A stretch of 64,000 bases of DNA from Metabacillus malikii. GTDB taxonomy: Bacteria > Bacillota > Bacilli > Bacillales > Bacillaceae. How positions within the stretch are numbered: position 1 is the stretch's first letter; every line of letters starts with the position of its first letter. Where the stretch lies: assembly GCF_030813355.1 (NCBI RefSeq), contig NZ_JAUSUD010000001.1:310001-374000 (forward strand). Direction: 5' to 3'. Under the pieces are notes generated by a model. It ran no database searches and was not told the DNA's origin. It was given only the letters and a program-made list of their open reading frames with translations. Made by a program: the position numbers and the translations under genes. Shown in pieces: positions 17,243-25,552 of this stretch.

Positions 17243-17808
17243 TGGAATTATATTTTATCCGGCATGCGCAAGCACAACACGTACTAAATCCGCCCGAAAG
17301 CTTACAACTAAAAGACCCCTCTTTAACGAGTACTGGAGAAAATCAAGCAAGGAAACTACACGAGATTTTTCCTATTTCTAAAGAAGATTTGCTGATTATT
17401 AGTCCACTGAGGCGTACGATTCAAACTGCGTTAGTATGGACAAATGATGTAAAGTGTCAAATGATTGTTAGCCCACTAGTTGGACCTAGAATGTTCCCGT
17501 TATTATCAGCAGCAGATGCTTATGCTTGTGACGAGAGCTTATCGAGACCAATGATTGAAAGAGATTTTCCTCAATTAGAGGTAGTAAATTGTGATCATTG
17601 GGAAAAAGGTATTAATGTGATATCAGAGCCTGAGTTTCAACAGTTAGCTGAACAATTTATTAATTGGTGCAGAGACTTTCGTCAAGATAAAATCTACATA
17701 GTTTCCCATGATGGAACAATTACTTCCTATCGTCAATTTTTAGGTGAGTCTGTTACACGGGAAGATTTTTTAGGGGATACTGGCTGGTATCGAGTTAATG
17801 TTTATTAA
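17242..17808 (+). CDS. histidine phosphatase family protein
   Basis: 188 residues from ATG 17242 (GGGGGAAG site). The phosphoglycerate-mutase-type signature is MELYFIRHAQAQ, with catalytic His8; a second His lies in YIVSHDGTITSYRQ near residue 157, and the acidic proton donor region precedes it. Members dephosphorylate small metabolites or sugar phosphates. It overlaps the stop of the frameshifted upstream gene by one base, so it may be co-transcribed with it. Substrate cannot be told from sequence. Confidence 0.85.
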   Translation: MELYFIRHAQAQHVLNPPESLQLKDPSLTSTGENQARKLHEIFPISKEDLLIISPLRRTIQTALVWTNDVKCQMIVSPLVGPRMFPLLSAADAYACDESLSRPMIERDFPQLEVVNCDHWEKGINVISEPEFQQLAEQFINWCRDFRQDKIYIVSHDGTITSYRQFLGESVTREDFLGDTGWYRVNVY

Positions 17809-17839
17809 GATCCTTCAATATTTGGCTAGTTCCTTTTTG

Positions 17840-18289
17840 TTATACACCAAACTGTCCTAAATGATGGTCAAGATGCTTGTAGATTCCTTTTCCCCATTGT
17901 TCGGGAGTTAGTTTTCCGAAAAAAGGATGTGGCAGATTTGTACAATACTCTCGTCCTGTCTTTTGAAAAGCTTTTATTTTTTGTATCAGCTGCTCCTTTT
18001 CGAAAACAAAGTCTTTTTCACTTGTCATTAATGTCGTTGGAATCGTAGACATATTATGAGGTAAAGGCTTGTCATTATAAAAGATTGGCTTTGCAAATCT
18101 GCCTACGAAGATTCCTAACCAACTTCTTTGAACTTTTGATTCTCCTGTAGCGATGTCTTGAAACGAAGAGCAATGAGCAAGCATTTGAGCTGCATTCATT
18201 TTTCCCCACTTTGGTTGTGCATTTTCGTTTAAGTTTTCAATGCGATTTAATACTTCGTTTGTATATAAAACTTCAAAAATACTTTTCAT
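17840..18289 (-). CDS. DUF1569 (DinB-like) protein
   Basis: 149 residues from the second ATG (18289), which is spaced nine bases from AAAGGA; the ATG at 18298 lies too near it. The family pattern is MNAAQMLAHCSSFQD near residue 33 and PHPFFGKLTPEQWGKGIYKH then LDHHLGQFGV at the end. DUF1569 members share the DinB four-helix bundle with three metal-binding His (here His in AHC and DHH). Function unknown, possibly metal-dependent thiol transfer. Convergent with the phosphatase gene, with 31 bp between the stops. Confidence 0.8.
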   Translation of the reverse strand: MKSIFEVLYTNEVLNRIENLNENAQPKWGKMNAAQMLAHCSSFQDIATGESKVQRSWLGIFVGRFAKPIFYNDKPLPHNMSTIPTTLMTSEKDFVFEKEQLIQKIKAFQKTGREYCTNLPHPFFGKLTPEQWGKGIYKHLDHHLGQFGV

Positions 18290-18463
18290 TAAAATCATTC
18301 CTTTCCTGATAGTTGCGGTAACGTTGGTACTTGTTAATAGAGTAATTCAACTGTACGTCTATTTTTTCCTGCTTACAAATGAGCTCTAGACAAGGTTTTT
18401 TCAGATAGTTAATTGTAAGGGCTCTTTTCTAAGAGATTGTGGCTTTATGCACTAACCTTTTTA

Positions 18464-18751
18464 AGGGTTTGTTGGAGCGGAAGTGCGAGACTCCTGCGGG
18501 ATGCGTGGGAGAGGTGAGACCCCGCAAACGTTAACGCTGAGGAATACGAAAAGCGTAGGCGGCTTGCCCATCGACGTACAAACTGGAGGGGCATCGACTA
18601 AAGATTTAGGAATCACGATGAGCCGAATGGCGAATCGATGATGACTTATCGTAGGGAGGTGACCTGAAGTTTGCTAGTCGATAGCCGCCGGAGCTAGACA
18701 GGCTCAGCACCCACCCCGCGGAAAGCGAGTACTGTAGCGGAGACAAACCCT
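18464..18751. repeat. composite repeat: GC-rich core split by a second repeat
   Basis: The ends AGGGTTTG and CAAACCCT flank the same core as in the 276-bp elements (GCGGAAGTGCGAGACTCCTG ... CCCCGCGGAAAGCGAGTACT). Between CGCTGAGGA and GGCTCAGCACCC, which are contiguous in the other copies, lies an insert at 18544-18700. The outer sequence differs from the 276-bp copies, so this is another subfamily of the same core. Confidence 0.75.
18544..18700. repeat. nested 157-bp structured repeat
   Basis: Begins GAAAAGCGTAGGCGGCTTGC and ends GTCGATAGCCGCCGGAGCTAGACA. GGCGGCT...ATCGAC near the left pairs with GTCGATAGCCGCC on the right, so the whole insert can fold into a long hairpin with internal structure (ATCACGATGAG / CTTATCGTAGGG). 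I recognise this type as a common Bacillaceae dispersed repeat of unknown mechanism. It carries no reading frame. Confidence 0.65.
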
Positions 18752-18877
18752 AAACGACAACTGAGTTAAAAGCAACAATGTTTACGATAACAGCCATTGT
18801 AAAAATCCTTAATTAATTTTCAGTACTATCCATTATAAATGTGGAATATTCTGGTACAATAAAAGGGAGGGTTTGTG

Positions 18878-19261
18878 ATGAATACGAATGAAATAAAACA
18901 ACTAATTGAGAAATATATATACGCCTACAATGGTTTCGACATTGAAGGGATGATAAAACTACTGCATACAGATATCCAATTTCGAAATTATACAAATGGA
19001 GTAGTTGATACAGAAGCTAAAGGGATTGAAGCATTTAGGGAGCTTGCTGAACATGCTGCGAATTTGTTTACCAGTCGCTGTCAGACGATTACGGACTTTG
19101 CTGTCATAAACGACAAGATTATAGTGGGAATTGACTATGTGGGGATTCTTGCGGTTGACTTGTCTGTTGGACGAAAAGCAGGGGATGAGTTGCGGCTAAA
19201 AGGGAAGTCTGTCTTTCAAGTAAAGGATGGGAAAATAGTAGATATTGAAGATTATAGTTAA
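18878..19261 (+). CDS. NTF2-like/SnoaL-family protein
   Basis: 127 residues from ATG 18878 (GGGAGG site). N-terminal helix IKQLIEKYIYAYNGFDIEGM, then the LLHTDIQFRNY strand, a central helix (GIEAFRELAEHAANLF) and C-terminal strands ending GKIVDIEDYS, the hallmark finish of SnoaL/NTF2 proteins. Such small cone-shaped proteins bind or isomerise small ligands. No operon partner is required, though DUF3891 follows 39 bp later in the same direction and may share the transcript. Confidence 0.8.
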   Translation: MNTNEIKQLIEKYIYAYNGFDIEGMIKLLHTDIQFRNYTNGVVDTEAKGIEAFRELAEHAANLFTSRCQTITDFAVINDKIIVGIDYVGILAVDLSVGRKAGDELRLKGKSVFQVKDGKIVDIEDYS

Positions 19262-19300
19262 CGATTTTACTTGATAGGATGAAAATAGAGGAGAAAAAAT

Positions 19301-20056
19301 ATGATCGTCATAAAAGCTGGAGATTATTTAAAAATGACTTCCCAACATGACCATGCGAATTTTTCTGGGGAACTCGCTACACATTTTGCTGATGACTGGT
19401 TTATCGATTGCAAGCGTAAAGAATCCGTTATCCGGGCGATAAGTGAACATGACCGTGCTTGGATACGCTTGGACGATGTACCTTTATGGAATGATCAGAC
19501 GAATCTGCCTTATTCATTTATGGACTATCCTTTGTTCCAGAAGTTGGCGATGTACAGCAGAGGGATTGATGAAGTCGAGGAAATGGATCCATATGCAGCT
19601 TTGTTATGCAGTATTCACTATACTTCCTTCGGTCACATCCGTCGGTCGAAACAACAAGATTGTATCGATTACATGAATCATGAGCTTAAGCGACAAACAA
19701 GGTTAAGGACATCTTTACATAATCCGGATGATGCGATGTTGGATAGACATTATAAACTATTACAGTTATGCGATGAGCTCTCCCTTTACGTATGCCTTAA
19801 TAAAGATGGTGCATCAAAAGCGGAGGAACATCCGTGGTATGTTAATGGTTTTGAAACAGAGATAAATGGGCAACGATTTCAAGCGGAATGGAAAAGCACG
19901 TCTGAAATTAAGATAACGCCGTTTCTGTTCAAGGAAGAATTTGAAATTGTTTTTAAAACGAAGTATGTTGCGACAGATATGAGAGAAAAAATTGGGATAA
20001 ACGCCGCATATTATTGTACGAATGACACGCTAAAAAAATTAATGGTCATCCGGTGA
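19301..20056 (+). CDS. DUF3891 family protein
   Basis: 251 residues after AGAGGAG. The family pattern is MIVIKAGDYLKMTSQHDHANF, then AISEHDRAWIRLDDVP and SIHYTSFGHIR. Conserved His and Asp residues (QHDHA, EHD) at the start resemble an HD-type metal site, but no activity is established for DUF3891. Soluble. Likely shares a transcript with the NTF2-like gene upstream. Confidence 0.85.
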   Translation: MIVIKAGDYLKMTSQHDHANFSGELATHFADDWFIDCKRKESVIRAISEHDRAWIRLDDVPLWNDQTNLPYSFMDYPLFQKLAMYSRGIDEVEEMDPYAALLCSIHYTSFGHIRRSKQQDCIDYMNHELKRQTRLRTSLHNPDDAMLDRHYKLLQLCDELSLYVCLNKDGASKAEEHPWYVNGFETEINGQRFQAEWKSTSEIKITPFLFKEEFEIVFKTKYVATDMREKIGINAAYYCTNDTLKKLMVIR

Positions 20057-20099
20057 GTAAAGTCTAGTAGGGCAATTTTTGTGTCACTTCGGACGTAGC

Positions 20100-20366
20100 T
20101 TATTCTTGACTAGTCTTTTTAGCGTATTCATATTTCCTCGGGATAAAATAAACCAACATTCCGATACAACTGAACGTAAACATCCGTGCATCAACTTCCG
20201 GAAATTGCGCGGTTAAGAAATACCATATAGAAAAAGTGATAAATATTAACGCAAATCCTGTTTGAAGTTCCCCGAACTTTGCGATTGTTCGTTTTCTCAT
20301 GTTAAAGAATGGTTCAATGACACACTCTAAAATCAATATGAATAATAACGGAATAATGATAACCAC
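20100..20366 (-). CDS. small three-span membrane protein
   Basis: 88 residues, GTG start after GAGGAGGG on the minus strand. Hydrophobic stretches at about 2-14, 34-51 and 61-76 with a basic middle loop (NMRKRTIAKFGE) and basic tail. No family recognised. Convergent with DUF3891. Confidence 0.55.
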   Translation of the reverse strand: MVIIIPLLFILILECVIEPFFNMRKRTIAKFGELQTGFALIFITFSIWYFLTAQFPEVDARMFTFSCIGMLVYFIPRKYEYAKKTSQE

Positions 20367-20563
20367 GTTAAACCCTCCTCGTGTTTAAAACTATCATACC
20401 ATTTTGCATAAAAAAGAAACATACTCCAAAACAATGATTATACTCTATTAATACAGGAATTCTATAACTCTTGTTTAACGTAGGGGTTTGTCGAACGATT
20501 TGAAACGAATTCCATTTCTATACGTATTATTATCAATAAATAGTGAAGTAAGGAAGTGCTGTG

Positions 20564-21421
20564 ATGCAAAAATCTAAGATAAGTATTTTCGATATTTTTG
20601 CCTATTATCAAGATGAAGGCTTTTATTATAAATATATTCCTGAAAACTTATTAAACTACATAAATAAAAAATATGATGTGCCAAAAGAGGAAACGATTAT
20701 TGCGTTTTTACATTGTGGATTTAAAACAGGGCTTTGCTTTACAGAGAAGGGTGTCTATTGGAAATTGTTTGGACAAGCAAAAGGAAAAAGCAAAGGGATG
20801 TTTTCGTGGGAGTATCTGAAGCAAATAGAGGATTTTAAAATTGAAAAAGATAACTTCTATCTAAATAAAGAGAAGGTTTTGATGATAGCAGGTACGTCAT
20901 ACCCCCCGAATGACCTTGTTCAATTATTTGAAGAAATTAAGTGGAAATGTTTTGAAGAGGAAGATTTCTTAACTATGGATATAAATGTGGAAAACGATTT
21001 TTCTTTTAATCTGAATGAAGTGTTACGTCTTTGTACTACCTTTAAAGGAAATGAGGATTGCCTACTTTGTATGATGTTAAACATAGATGTCAAGACTTCT
21101 GACGCACTTTCTCAGAAAACAAGAGCTTCTTTAATAAAGAAAAATAATATGAGTGAAGATGAAACGTTAATTGCCTACGTTAATACCTATATGGGAATTG
21201 GGACAAATGGGGTAACGATTACTGAAAAGGGTGTTTTCTTTTCTCGAGAGTTTTTGTCGGTATTTTATCCGTGGCATATTTATAAACAAATTAACTTCGA
21301 ATACAATCATGAGAGTAATAAATTGTTAATAAATGATAGAATTGTGATGAACCTAAGCTGTTCGATTATAAAGGCTGATGACATCGTGTTATTTTTAGGG
21401 CAGTTGCAAAAGCAAGTGTAA
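20564..21421 (+). CDS. protein with two tandem PH-like/bacterial GRAM-type repeats
   Basis: 285 residues from ATG 20564 (AGGAAG site). Two halves share a pattern: KEETIIAFLHCG...LCFTEKGVYWK...FSWEYLKQIEDF (about residues 45-95) and EDETLIAYVNTY...GVTITEKGVFFS...YPWHIYKQINFE (about 203-245). Each is followed by a short basic/hydrophobic strand pair (NKEKVLMI, NDRIVMNL). The T-E-K-G-[VI]-Y/F plus W signature is that of bacterial PH-like domains. Cytoplasmic; function unknown. It starts a same-strand run with the tubby-like and SUFU genes. Confidence 0.6.
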   Translation: MQKSKISIFDIFAYYQDEGFYYKYIPENLLNYINKKYDVPKEETIIAFLHCGFKTGLCFTEKGVYWKLFGQAKGKSKGMFSWEYLKQIEDFKIEKDNFYLNKEKVLMIAGTSYPPNDLVQLFEEIKWKCFEEEDFLTMDINVENDFSFNLNEVLRLCTTFKGNEDCLLCMMLNIDVKTSDALSQKTRASLIKKNNMSEDETLIAYVNTYMGIGTNGVTITEKGVFFSREFLSVFYPWHIYKQINFEYNHESNKLLINDRIVMNLSCSIIKADDIVLFLGQLQKQV

Positions 21422-21458
21422 AATATAATATATTTATCTACATTATCTTCGTGTAAGT

Positions 21459-22169
21459 GTGGTGAACTCTTTGATAGAACTTATTCTGCTATTCGCATTA
21501 CTGTTGTTAACACAGCTTGCAAGATACCTTGTATATGGTGCATTTGAGCCACTTACATTTGCCTCGCTTTTTCTGTTGCCAGCATCATCTTACGTACTCT
21601 ACCTAGTCAGTAAGAAATTTGCTGACAAGGAACGTGCGTATCAGCCTAAAAATATCAAGGGGTGGTCGTTTTACAATATTCAAAAATCATTGATGATTAA
21701 AAAGCCACTTTTTCATGGGGATAGGGATAGAGGGTATATAAAACGATATTTTCCAAAGAAGTGGCAATATGCATTTGCAGATATATTCGGCTTTAATTGG
21801 TACTTATGCTTAGAGATTAGCATAGACAATGATACATATAACGTGCAATGGTATCGTAAAAAGTGGTTTACAAATCAGGAGCATTGGTACATTTTCAAAA
21901 ATGGTGTTCAAATTGGTTCAGCACGAACTCTAGTGAATCTTAAAAATACGTCAAAATTAAAAGAAAGTATCTCCTTTGCATTTACTGATACAGAGTATGT
22001 ATCTCAGGCAACAACAATTTCCACTACGATTCAGTTAACAGAGAATGATAGGGTGATAGGGACGCTCAAACGCAATCATTTATTAAGCAATGTTCAAGTG
22101 ATTGATGTAAAAGAAGACCAACAAGAAGCGTTAATCGCCTTAATTGTTCATTCATATAATTTTAAATAG
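21459..22169 (+). CDS. tubby C-terminal-like domain protein with N-terminal membrane anchor
   Basis: 236 residues. Two hydrophobic spans (about 5-27 and 34-51) are followed by a beta-rich region (WYLCLEISIDNDTYNVQWYRKKW ends trimmed, HWYIFKNGVQIGSARTLVNL, STTIQLTENDRVIGTLKRN). The pattern of native strand pairs with G-x-x-R/K turns fits the scramblase/tubby-like fold annotated in Bacillus. The start is uncertain: GTG 21459 or TTG 21471, both with weak sites. It ends 35 bp before the SUFU gene start, suggesting one operon. Confidence 0.5.
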   Translation: MVNSLIELILLFALLLLTQLARYLVYGAFEPLTFASLFLLPASSYVLYLVSKKFADKERAYQPKNIKGWSFYNIQKSLMIKKPLFHGDRDRGYIKRYFPKKWQYAFADIFGFNWYLCLEISIDNDTYNVQWYRKKWFTNQEHWYIFKNGVQIGSARTLVNLKNTSKLKESISFAFTDTEYVSQATTISTTIQLTENDRVIGTLKRNHLLSNVQVIDVKEDQQEALIALIVHSYNFK

Positions 22170-22204
22170 AAAGAAAAATGACAAAAGCAAACGAGGAGAA
22201 ATTA

Positions 22205-22864
22205 TTGAATGTAGAAGAGTATAATAATCGTGCAAAAATAGAAGAAGATTGGGCACCAGGCTGGGAAGCAATTGACGAAGCATTTGAGCAATTATATCCG
22301 AATCAAACACCTGCACATTTCGGAACGAACTTACATGCCCGAGCGGTTTTTGGTGGTGACCAATATCTAGATGGATATAGTATCTATGCTTCACCAAATG
22401 GCTACAAACATATTGTTTCATACGGATTGACCGAGCTTTATACGAATGAGGAGGCTTTCGGTGGTGAATGGAGCGGCTGGGGTTATGAAATGACTTTTAA
22501 GCTTTCGGAGGAATCAAATGAGGAATGTATGTGGGCACTGGATATGTTTGCGAATCTTGCCCGCTATACAAATACACAAAAACGATATTTCGAACCTCTT
22601 CAATTTATCGGAGGGAATGGAACGTCAATTAAGCTTGGTTCGGATTCAAAAATCACTGCATTACTTATTGTCAACGATACGGAAGCGAAAGCGATGAACA
22701 CGGTTCACGGCAAAGTTGATTTTCTGCAATTAGTCGGAATCACAGAGCGTGAATTGGATGTCCTTAAACAAGACCGTACACAAGCAGCTGTACTTGTTGA
22801 GAAAATGAAACGAGATAATCCATTTTTAGTGACAGATATGAGTCGTACTTGTTCATTTTTATAA
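22205..22864 (+). CDS. suppressor-of-fused (SUFU) domain protein
   Basis: 219 residues from TTG 22205, preceded by GAGGAG with six-base spacing; a longer frame from 22178 has no ribosome site. SUFU features are the early PGWEAIDEAFEQLYP, GGDQYLDGYSIYASP, EWSGWGYEMTFKL and the C-terminal LLQLVGITERELDVLK-type segment (here FLQLVGITERELD). Bacterial SUFU proteins are frequent immunity components of polymorphic toxin systems, though stand-alone copies are common in Bacillus. No toxin gene is adjacent. Confidence 0.85.
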   Translation: MNVEEYNNRAKIEEDWAPGWEAIDEAFEQLYPNQTPAHFGTNLHARAVFGGDQYLDGYSIYASPNGYKHIVSYGLTELYTNEEAFGGEWSGWGYEMTFKLSEESNEECMWALDMFANLARYTNTQKRYFEPLQFIGGNGTSIKLGSDSKITALLIVNDTEAKAMNTVHGKVDFLQLVGITERELDVLKQDRTQAAVLVEKMKRDNPFLVTDMSRTCSFL

Positions 22865-22866
22865 AA

Positions 22867-22880
22867 GGGGACAGTCCCCC
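22867..22880. repeat. short palindrome GGGGACAGTCCCC
   Basis: GGGGACAGTCCCCC lies directly after the SUFU stop and before the next ribosome site. A four to five base-pair GC stem could give a small hairpin; this motif is a frequent Bacillus intergenic palindrome. Confidence 0.5.
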
Positions 22881-22904
22881 TAAAATGAGAAGGGTTGAGG
22901 TTAG

Positions 22905-23705
22905 ATGAGTAGAGTAAATAGCAAATATGATGTGATTGGAAAGACATATAACCAGACTAGAAAACCAGATGAGAGAATCGTAAACACGATAATCGAACAA
23001 ATGAACCTGAATAAGCCTGCAACCATTGTAGACATCGGAGCCGGTACAGGGAATTATAGTTATGAACTGGCCGAGCGAGGTTTCAATGTCTTGGCTGTAG
23101 AACCTTCAAAAGTAATGAGGGATCAGGCAACGCCACATGCAAATATGACGGTGATGAATGGAGTTGCTGAAAATATTCCACTTGCCGATGCAATGGCCGA
23201 TGCTGTCATTTGTATCCTTGCAACACATCATTTTCAAGACTTAGAAACTGCCTTTCATGAGATGAGCCGAATCTTAAAGGAGAATGGAAAGTTAGTCATG
23301 ATGATTGCAGACCCGCGCCTTTGTGGCAGTGATTGTTGGGTAGCTACTTATTTCTCTCCAATTTTTGAACAGGCCTATAAAGTGTATAAACCTTTAAACG
23401 AGGTCACAGATATTTTGAGTCATGTGTTTAAGAACAAGGTACAAATCTTACCGTTTCTAGTCCCCCATGATATTGAAGACAAGTTCTTCGTTTCAGCGTG
23501 GAGAAAGCCGGAATACTATTTACAAGCATCATTCCGGGCTGGAGTATCGCCATTGGCAAATGCACCAGCAGAAATTCTAACCCCAATTTTAGAGCAATTA
23601 ACAGATGACTTAGGGAGTGGCCAATGGGAAAAGAAGTATGGTCACGTTTTAAAACAAGATGTTTATGAGGGTGGTTATCGGTTTTTAGTTTGTGAGAGAA
23701 AGTGA
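22905..23705 (+). CDS. class I SAM-dependent methyltransferase
   Basis: 266 residues after GGGTTGAGG. SAM site motif I is ATIVDIGAGTGNYSYELAER, motif II NVLAVEPS, post-I AVICILATHHF and motif III RILKENGKLVMMIADPR. It belongs to the UbiE/Methyltransf_11 type; the C-terminal 110 residues hold a substrate cap. It differs from the methyltransferase at 6.1 kb (little shared sequence outside the SAM motifs). Substrate unknown. Confidence 0.85.
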   Translation: MSRVNSKYDVIGKTYNQTRKPDERIVNTIIEQMNLNKPATIVDIGAGTGNYSYELAERGFNVLAVEPSKVMRDQATPHANMTVMNGVAENIPLADAMADAVICILATHHFQDLETAFHEMSRILKENGKLVMMIADPRLCGSDCWVATYFSPIFEQAYKVYKPLNEVTDILSHVFKNKVQILPFLVPHDIEDKFFVSAWRKPEYYLQASFRAGVSPLANAPAEILTPILEQLTDDLGSGQWEKKYGHVLKQDVYEGGYRFLVCERK

Positions 23706-23838
23706 ATAAATAGAAGATACTAGCGTTTGATGCGACAATTATATCATGCGAATTACCTATTAAAAAGTACTAACTAATGGTCTAATTATTCGTCATCATC
23801 GTATGATATATGGAATCTAACGAATTTGAGGTGAATGA

Positions 23839-24810
23839 ATGAAAGCAGTTGTGTACACAAGGTATGGTAGCCCCGATGTTCTTGAACTTAAACAAGTTGA
23901 AAAACCGATACCGAAAGAAGATGAGATTTTAGTAAAGATAAAAGCTACTACTGTAACAGTAGCAGATATCCGTTCGCGAAGTTTTACTGTTCCTCCTGAG
24001 TTTTGGCTTCCTGCACGGTTAACACTCGGTCTGACAAAACCTAAAAAAGAAATTCTAGGTGTCGAGTTAGCTGGTGAAGTAGTGGAAGTTGGTCGCGATG
24101 TTAAACGGTTTAAAGAAGGTGACCAAGTTTTTGCAGCATCGTTAATTAGATTTGGTACGTATGCTGAGTATATTTGCTTGAAGGAAGATGGTCCTGTTGC
24201 GATGATGCCTTCTACTATCTCCTATGGAGAAGCTGCTGCACTTCCAATTGGAGCACGAACAGCATTATTTTTTCTTAAGCTAGCGGGATTGAAGAGCGGT
24301 CAATCGGTTTTGGTTTATGGGGCTTCGGGTAGTGTGGGCAGTTATGTCGTACAACTTGCCAAACATCTTGGGGCAACTGTTACAGGAGTTTGCAGTACAA
24401 AAAACGTAGAATTAGTAAAATCTCTCGGTGCGGACAACATCATTGATTATACTGCAGAGGATTTTTCCAGTGCAGACGAAATATATGATGTCATTTTTGA
24501 AGCAGTGAACAAAAGTTCCTTTTCAGCTTGTATGAAAGTGTTAAAGAACAACGGTACGTACATAAATGTAACAGAACCGCTCCCAACAGTTGAAATGTTA
24601 TGGACGAAATTGACGAGCAGTAAAAAGCTAATACTGAGCCGAAATTCTCCTGAAACGTCAGAAGCACTAGATTATTTAAAAGAACTCATTGAAACAGGGA
24701 AGTTGAAAGTGGTCATTGACAGGGCTTATTCTTTGGATAAAATTGTTGATGCTCATCGTTACGTTGAGGAAGGGCATAAGAGGGGAAATGTCGTGATTAA
24801 TGTGGAATAG
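23839..24810 (+). CDS. zinc-independent MDR family NAD(P)-dependent oxidoreductase
   Basis: 323 residues. Medium-chain dehydrogenase/reductase with the N-terminal GroES-like domain (ILVKIKATTVTVADIRSR, LGVELAGEVVEVG) and Rossmann domain (SVLVYGASGSVGSYVVQLAK). It lacks the Cys/His zinc ligands of alcohol dehydrogenases, so it resembles quinone oxidoreductases that reduce quinones or enones with NADPH. Start ATG after GAGGTGAATGA. Followed by its own terminator. Confidence 0.85.
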   Translation: MKAVVYTRYGSPDVLELKQVEKPIPKEDEILVKIKATTVTVADIRSRSFTVPPEFWLPARLTLGLTKPKKEILGVELAGEVVEVGRDVKRFKEGDQVFAASLIRFGTYAEYICLKEDGPVAMMPSTISYGEAAALPIGARTALFFLKLAGLKSGQSVLVYGASGSVGSYVVQLAKHLGATVTGVCSTKNVELVKSLGADNIIDYTAEDFSSADEIYDVIFEAVNKSSFSACMKVLKNNGTYINVTEPLPTVEMLWTKLTSSKKLILSRNSPETSEALDYLKELIETGKLKVVIDRAYSLDKIVDAHRYVEEGHKRGNVVINVE

Positions 24811-24886
24811 TTTAGTAGCTAATTGAGGAGTTAGTCACCATTAGACTGACTATGTATGTTTTAGTCGAAAGCGAATAAGCTTAATC

Positions 24887-24922
24887 AGGTTAACTAGTGT
24901 ATTTATTAGTTGACCTTTTTTT
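24887..24922 (+). terminator. terminator after the MDR oxidoreductase
   Basis: AGGTTAACTA pairs imperfectly with TAGTTGACCT, followed by a run of seven T, 77 bp after the stop. Confidence 0.75.
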
Positions 24923-25135
24923 ATTAGTAGCTAGATTTGGAGAATGACTATTTAAAGTATAATAGATAGTTTGTCTATAGGAGATGAAGACGGAAACGTG
25001 AGAGAGGTAATTTGGGGAAATCCTTCATTAATGTGATGAAGACGACTGTGGGTAAGGGAAACTTGAGGAAAGTTCTTCATAGATTAGATAAAGTTGAAAA
25101 TGCGTAAGTGGGATTTAGGATATGTTTAAAAATGC

Positions 25136-25447
25136 GATGAAGCCCAAAACGAGTAAAGAAATAAATGGAAATGTCCTTCATAAATGTGATGAAGTCCAAA
25201 ACGAGTAAAAAAATAAATGGAAATGTCCTTCATAAATGTGATGAAGCCCAAAACGAGTAAAGAAATAAATGGAAATGTCCTTCATAAATGTGATGAAGTC
25301 CAAAACGAGTAAACAAATAAATGGAAATGTCCTTCATAAGTGCGATGAAGCCCAAAACGAGTAAAGAAATAAATGGAAATGTCCTTCATAAATGTGATGA
25401 AGTCCAAAACGAGTAAAGCAGAAATTGAAAATGTCCTTCATAAATAC
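25136..25447. repeat. 52-bp tandem repeat array, six near-identical units
   Basis: GATGAAG recurs at 25136, 25188, 25240, 25292, 25344 and 25396, exactly 52 bp apart. Each unit carries CTTCATAAATGTGATGAAG, a hairpin with six-base arms, followed by CCAAAACGAGTAAAGAAAT. Degenerate units extend upstream to about 25010. Unit-to-unit changes are limited to a few positions (GCCC/GTCC, GAA/AAA). No spacer variability, so not CRISPR. A dispersed relative lies at 43533-43574 in reverse orientation. Confidence 0.9.
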
Positions 25448-25478
25448 ATAACTGGACTTATCTTTCTATTGAGTATAT

Positions 25479-25534
25479 TTTTGTTGCAAATACAACATAA
25501 TATCACGTAAAATAATGGTGTATTTGCAACAAAA
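25479..25534. promoter_or_regulatory. paired MarR-type operator upstream of marR
   Basis: TTTTGTTGCAAATAC (25479-25493) and GTATTTGCAACAAAA (25520-25534) are perfect 15-bp inverted arms separated by 26 bp. The left arm extends to the dyad GTTGCAAATACAAC, and the right arm holds a similar half-degenerate dyad. Placed 19 bp before the MarR start, this is very likely the autoregulatory binding region for the regulator. Confidence 0.75.
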
Positions 25535-25552
25535 TTAGCTAAGGAGATTACT

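Noticed and set aside
25136-25447. CRISPR array
   Set aside because: Units are contiguous near-identical 52-mers without variable spacers, and there are no cas genes.
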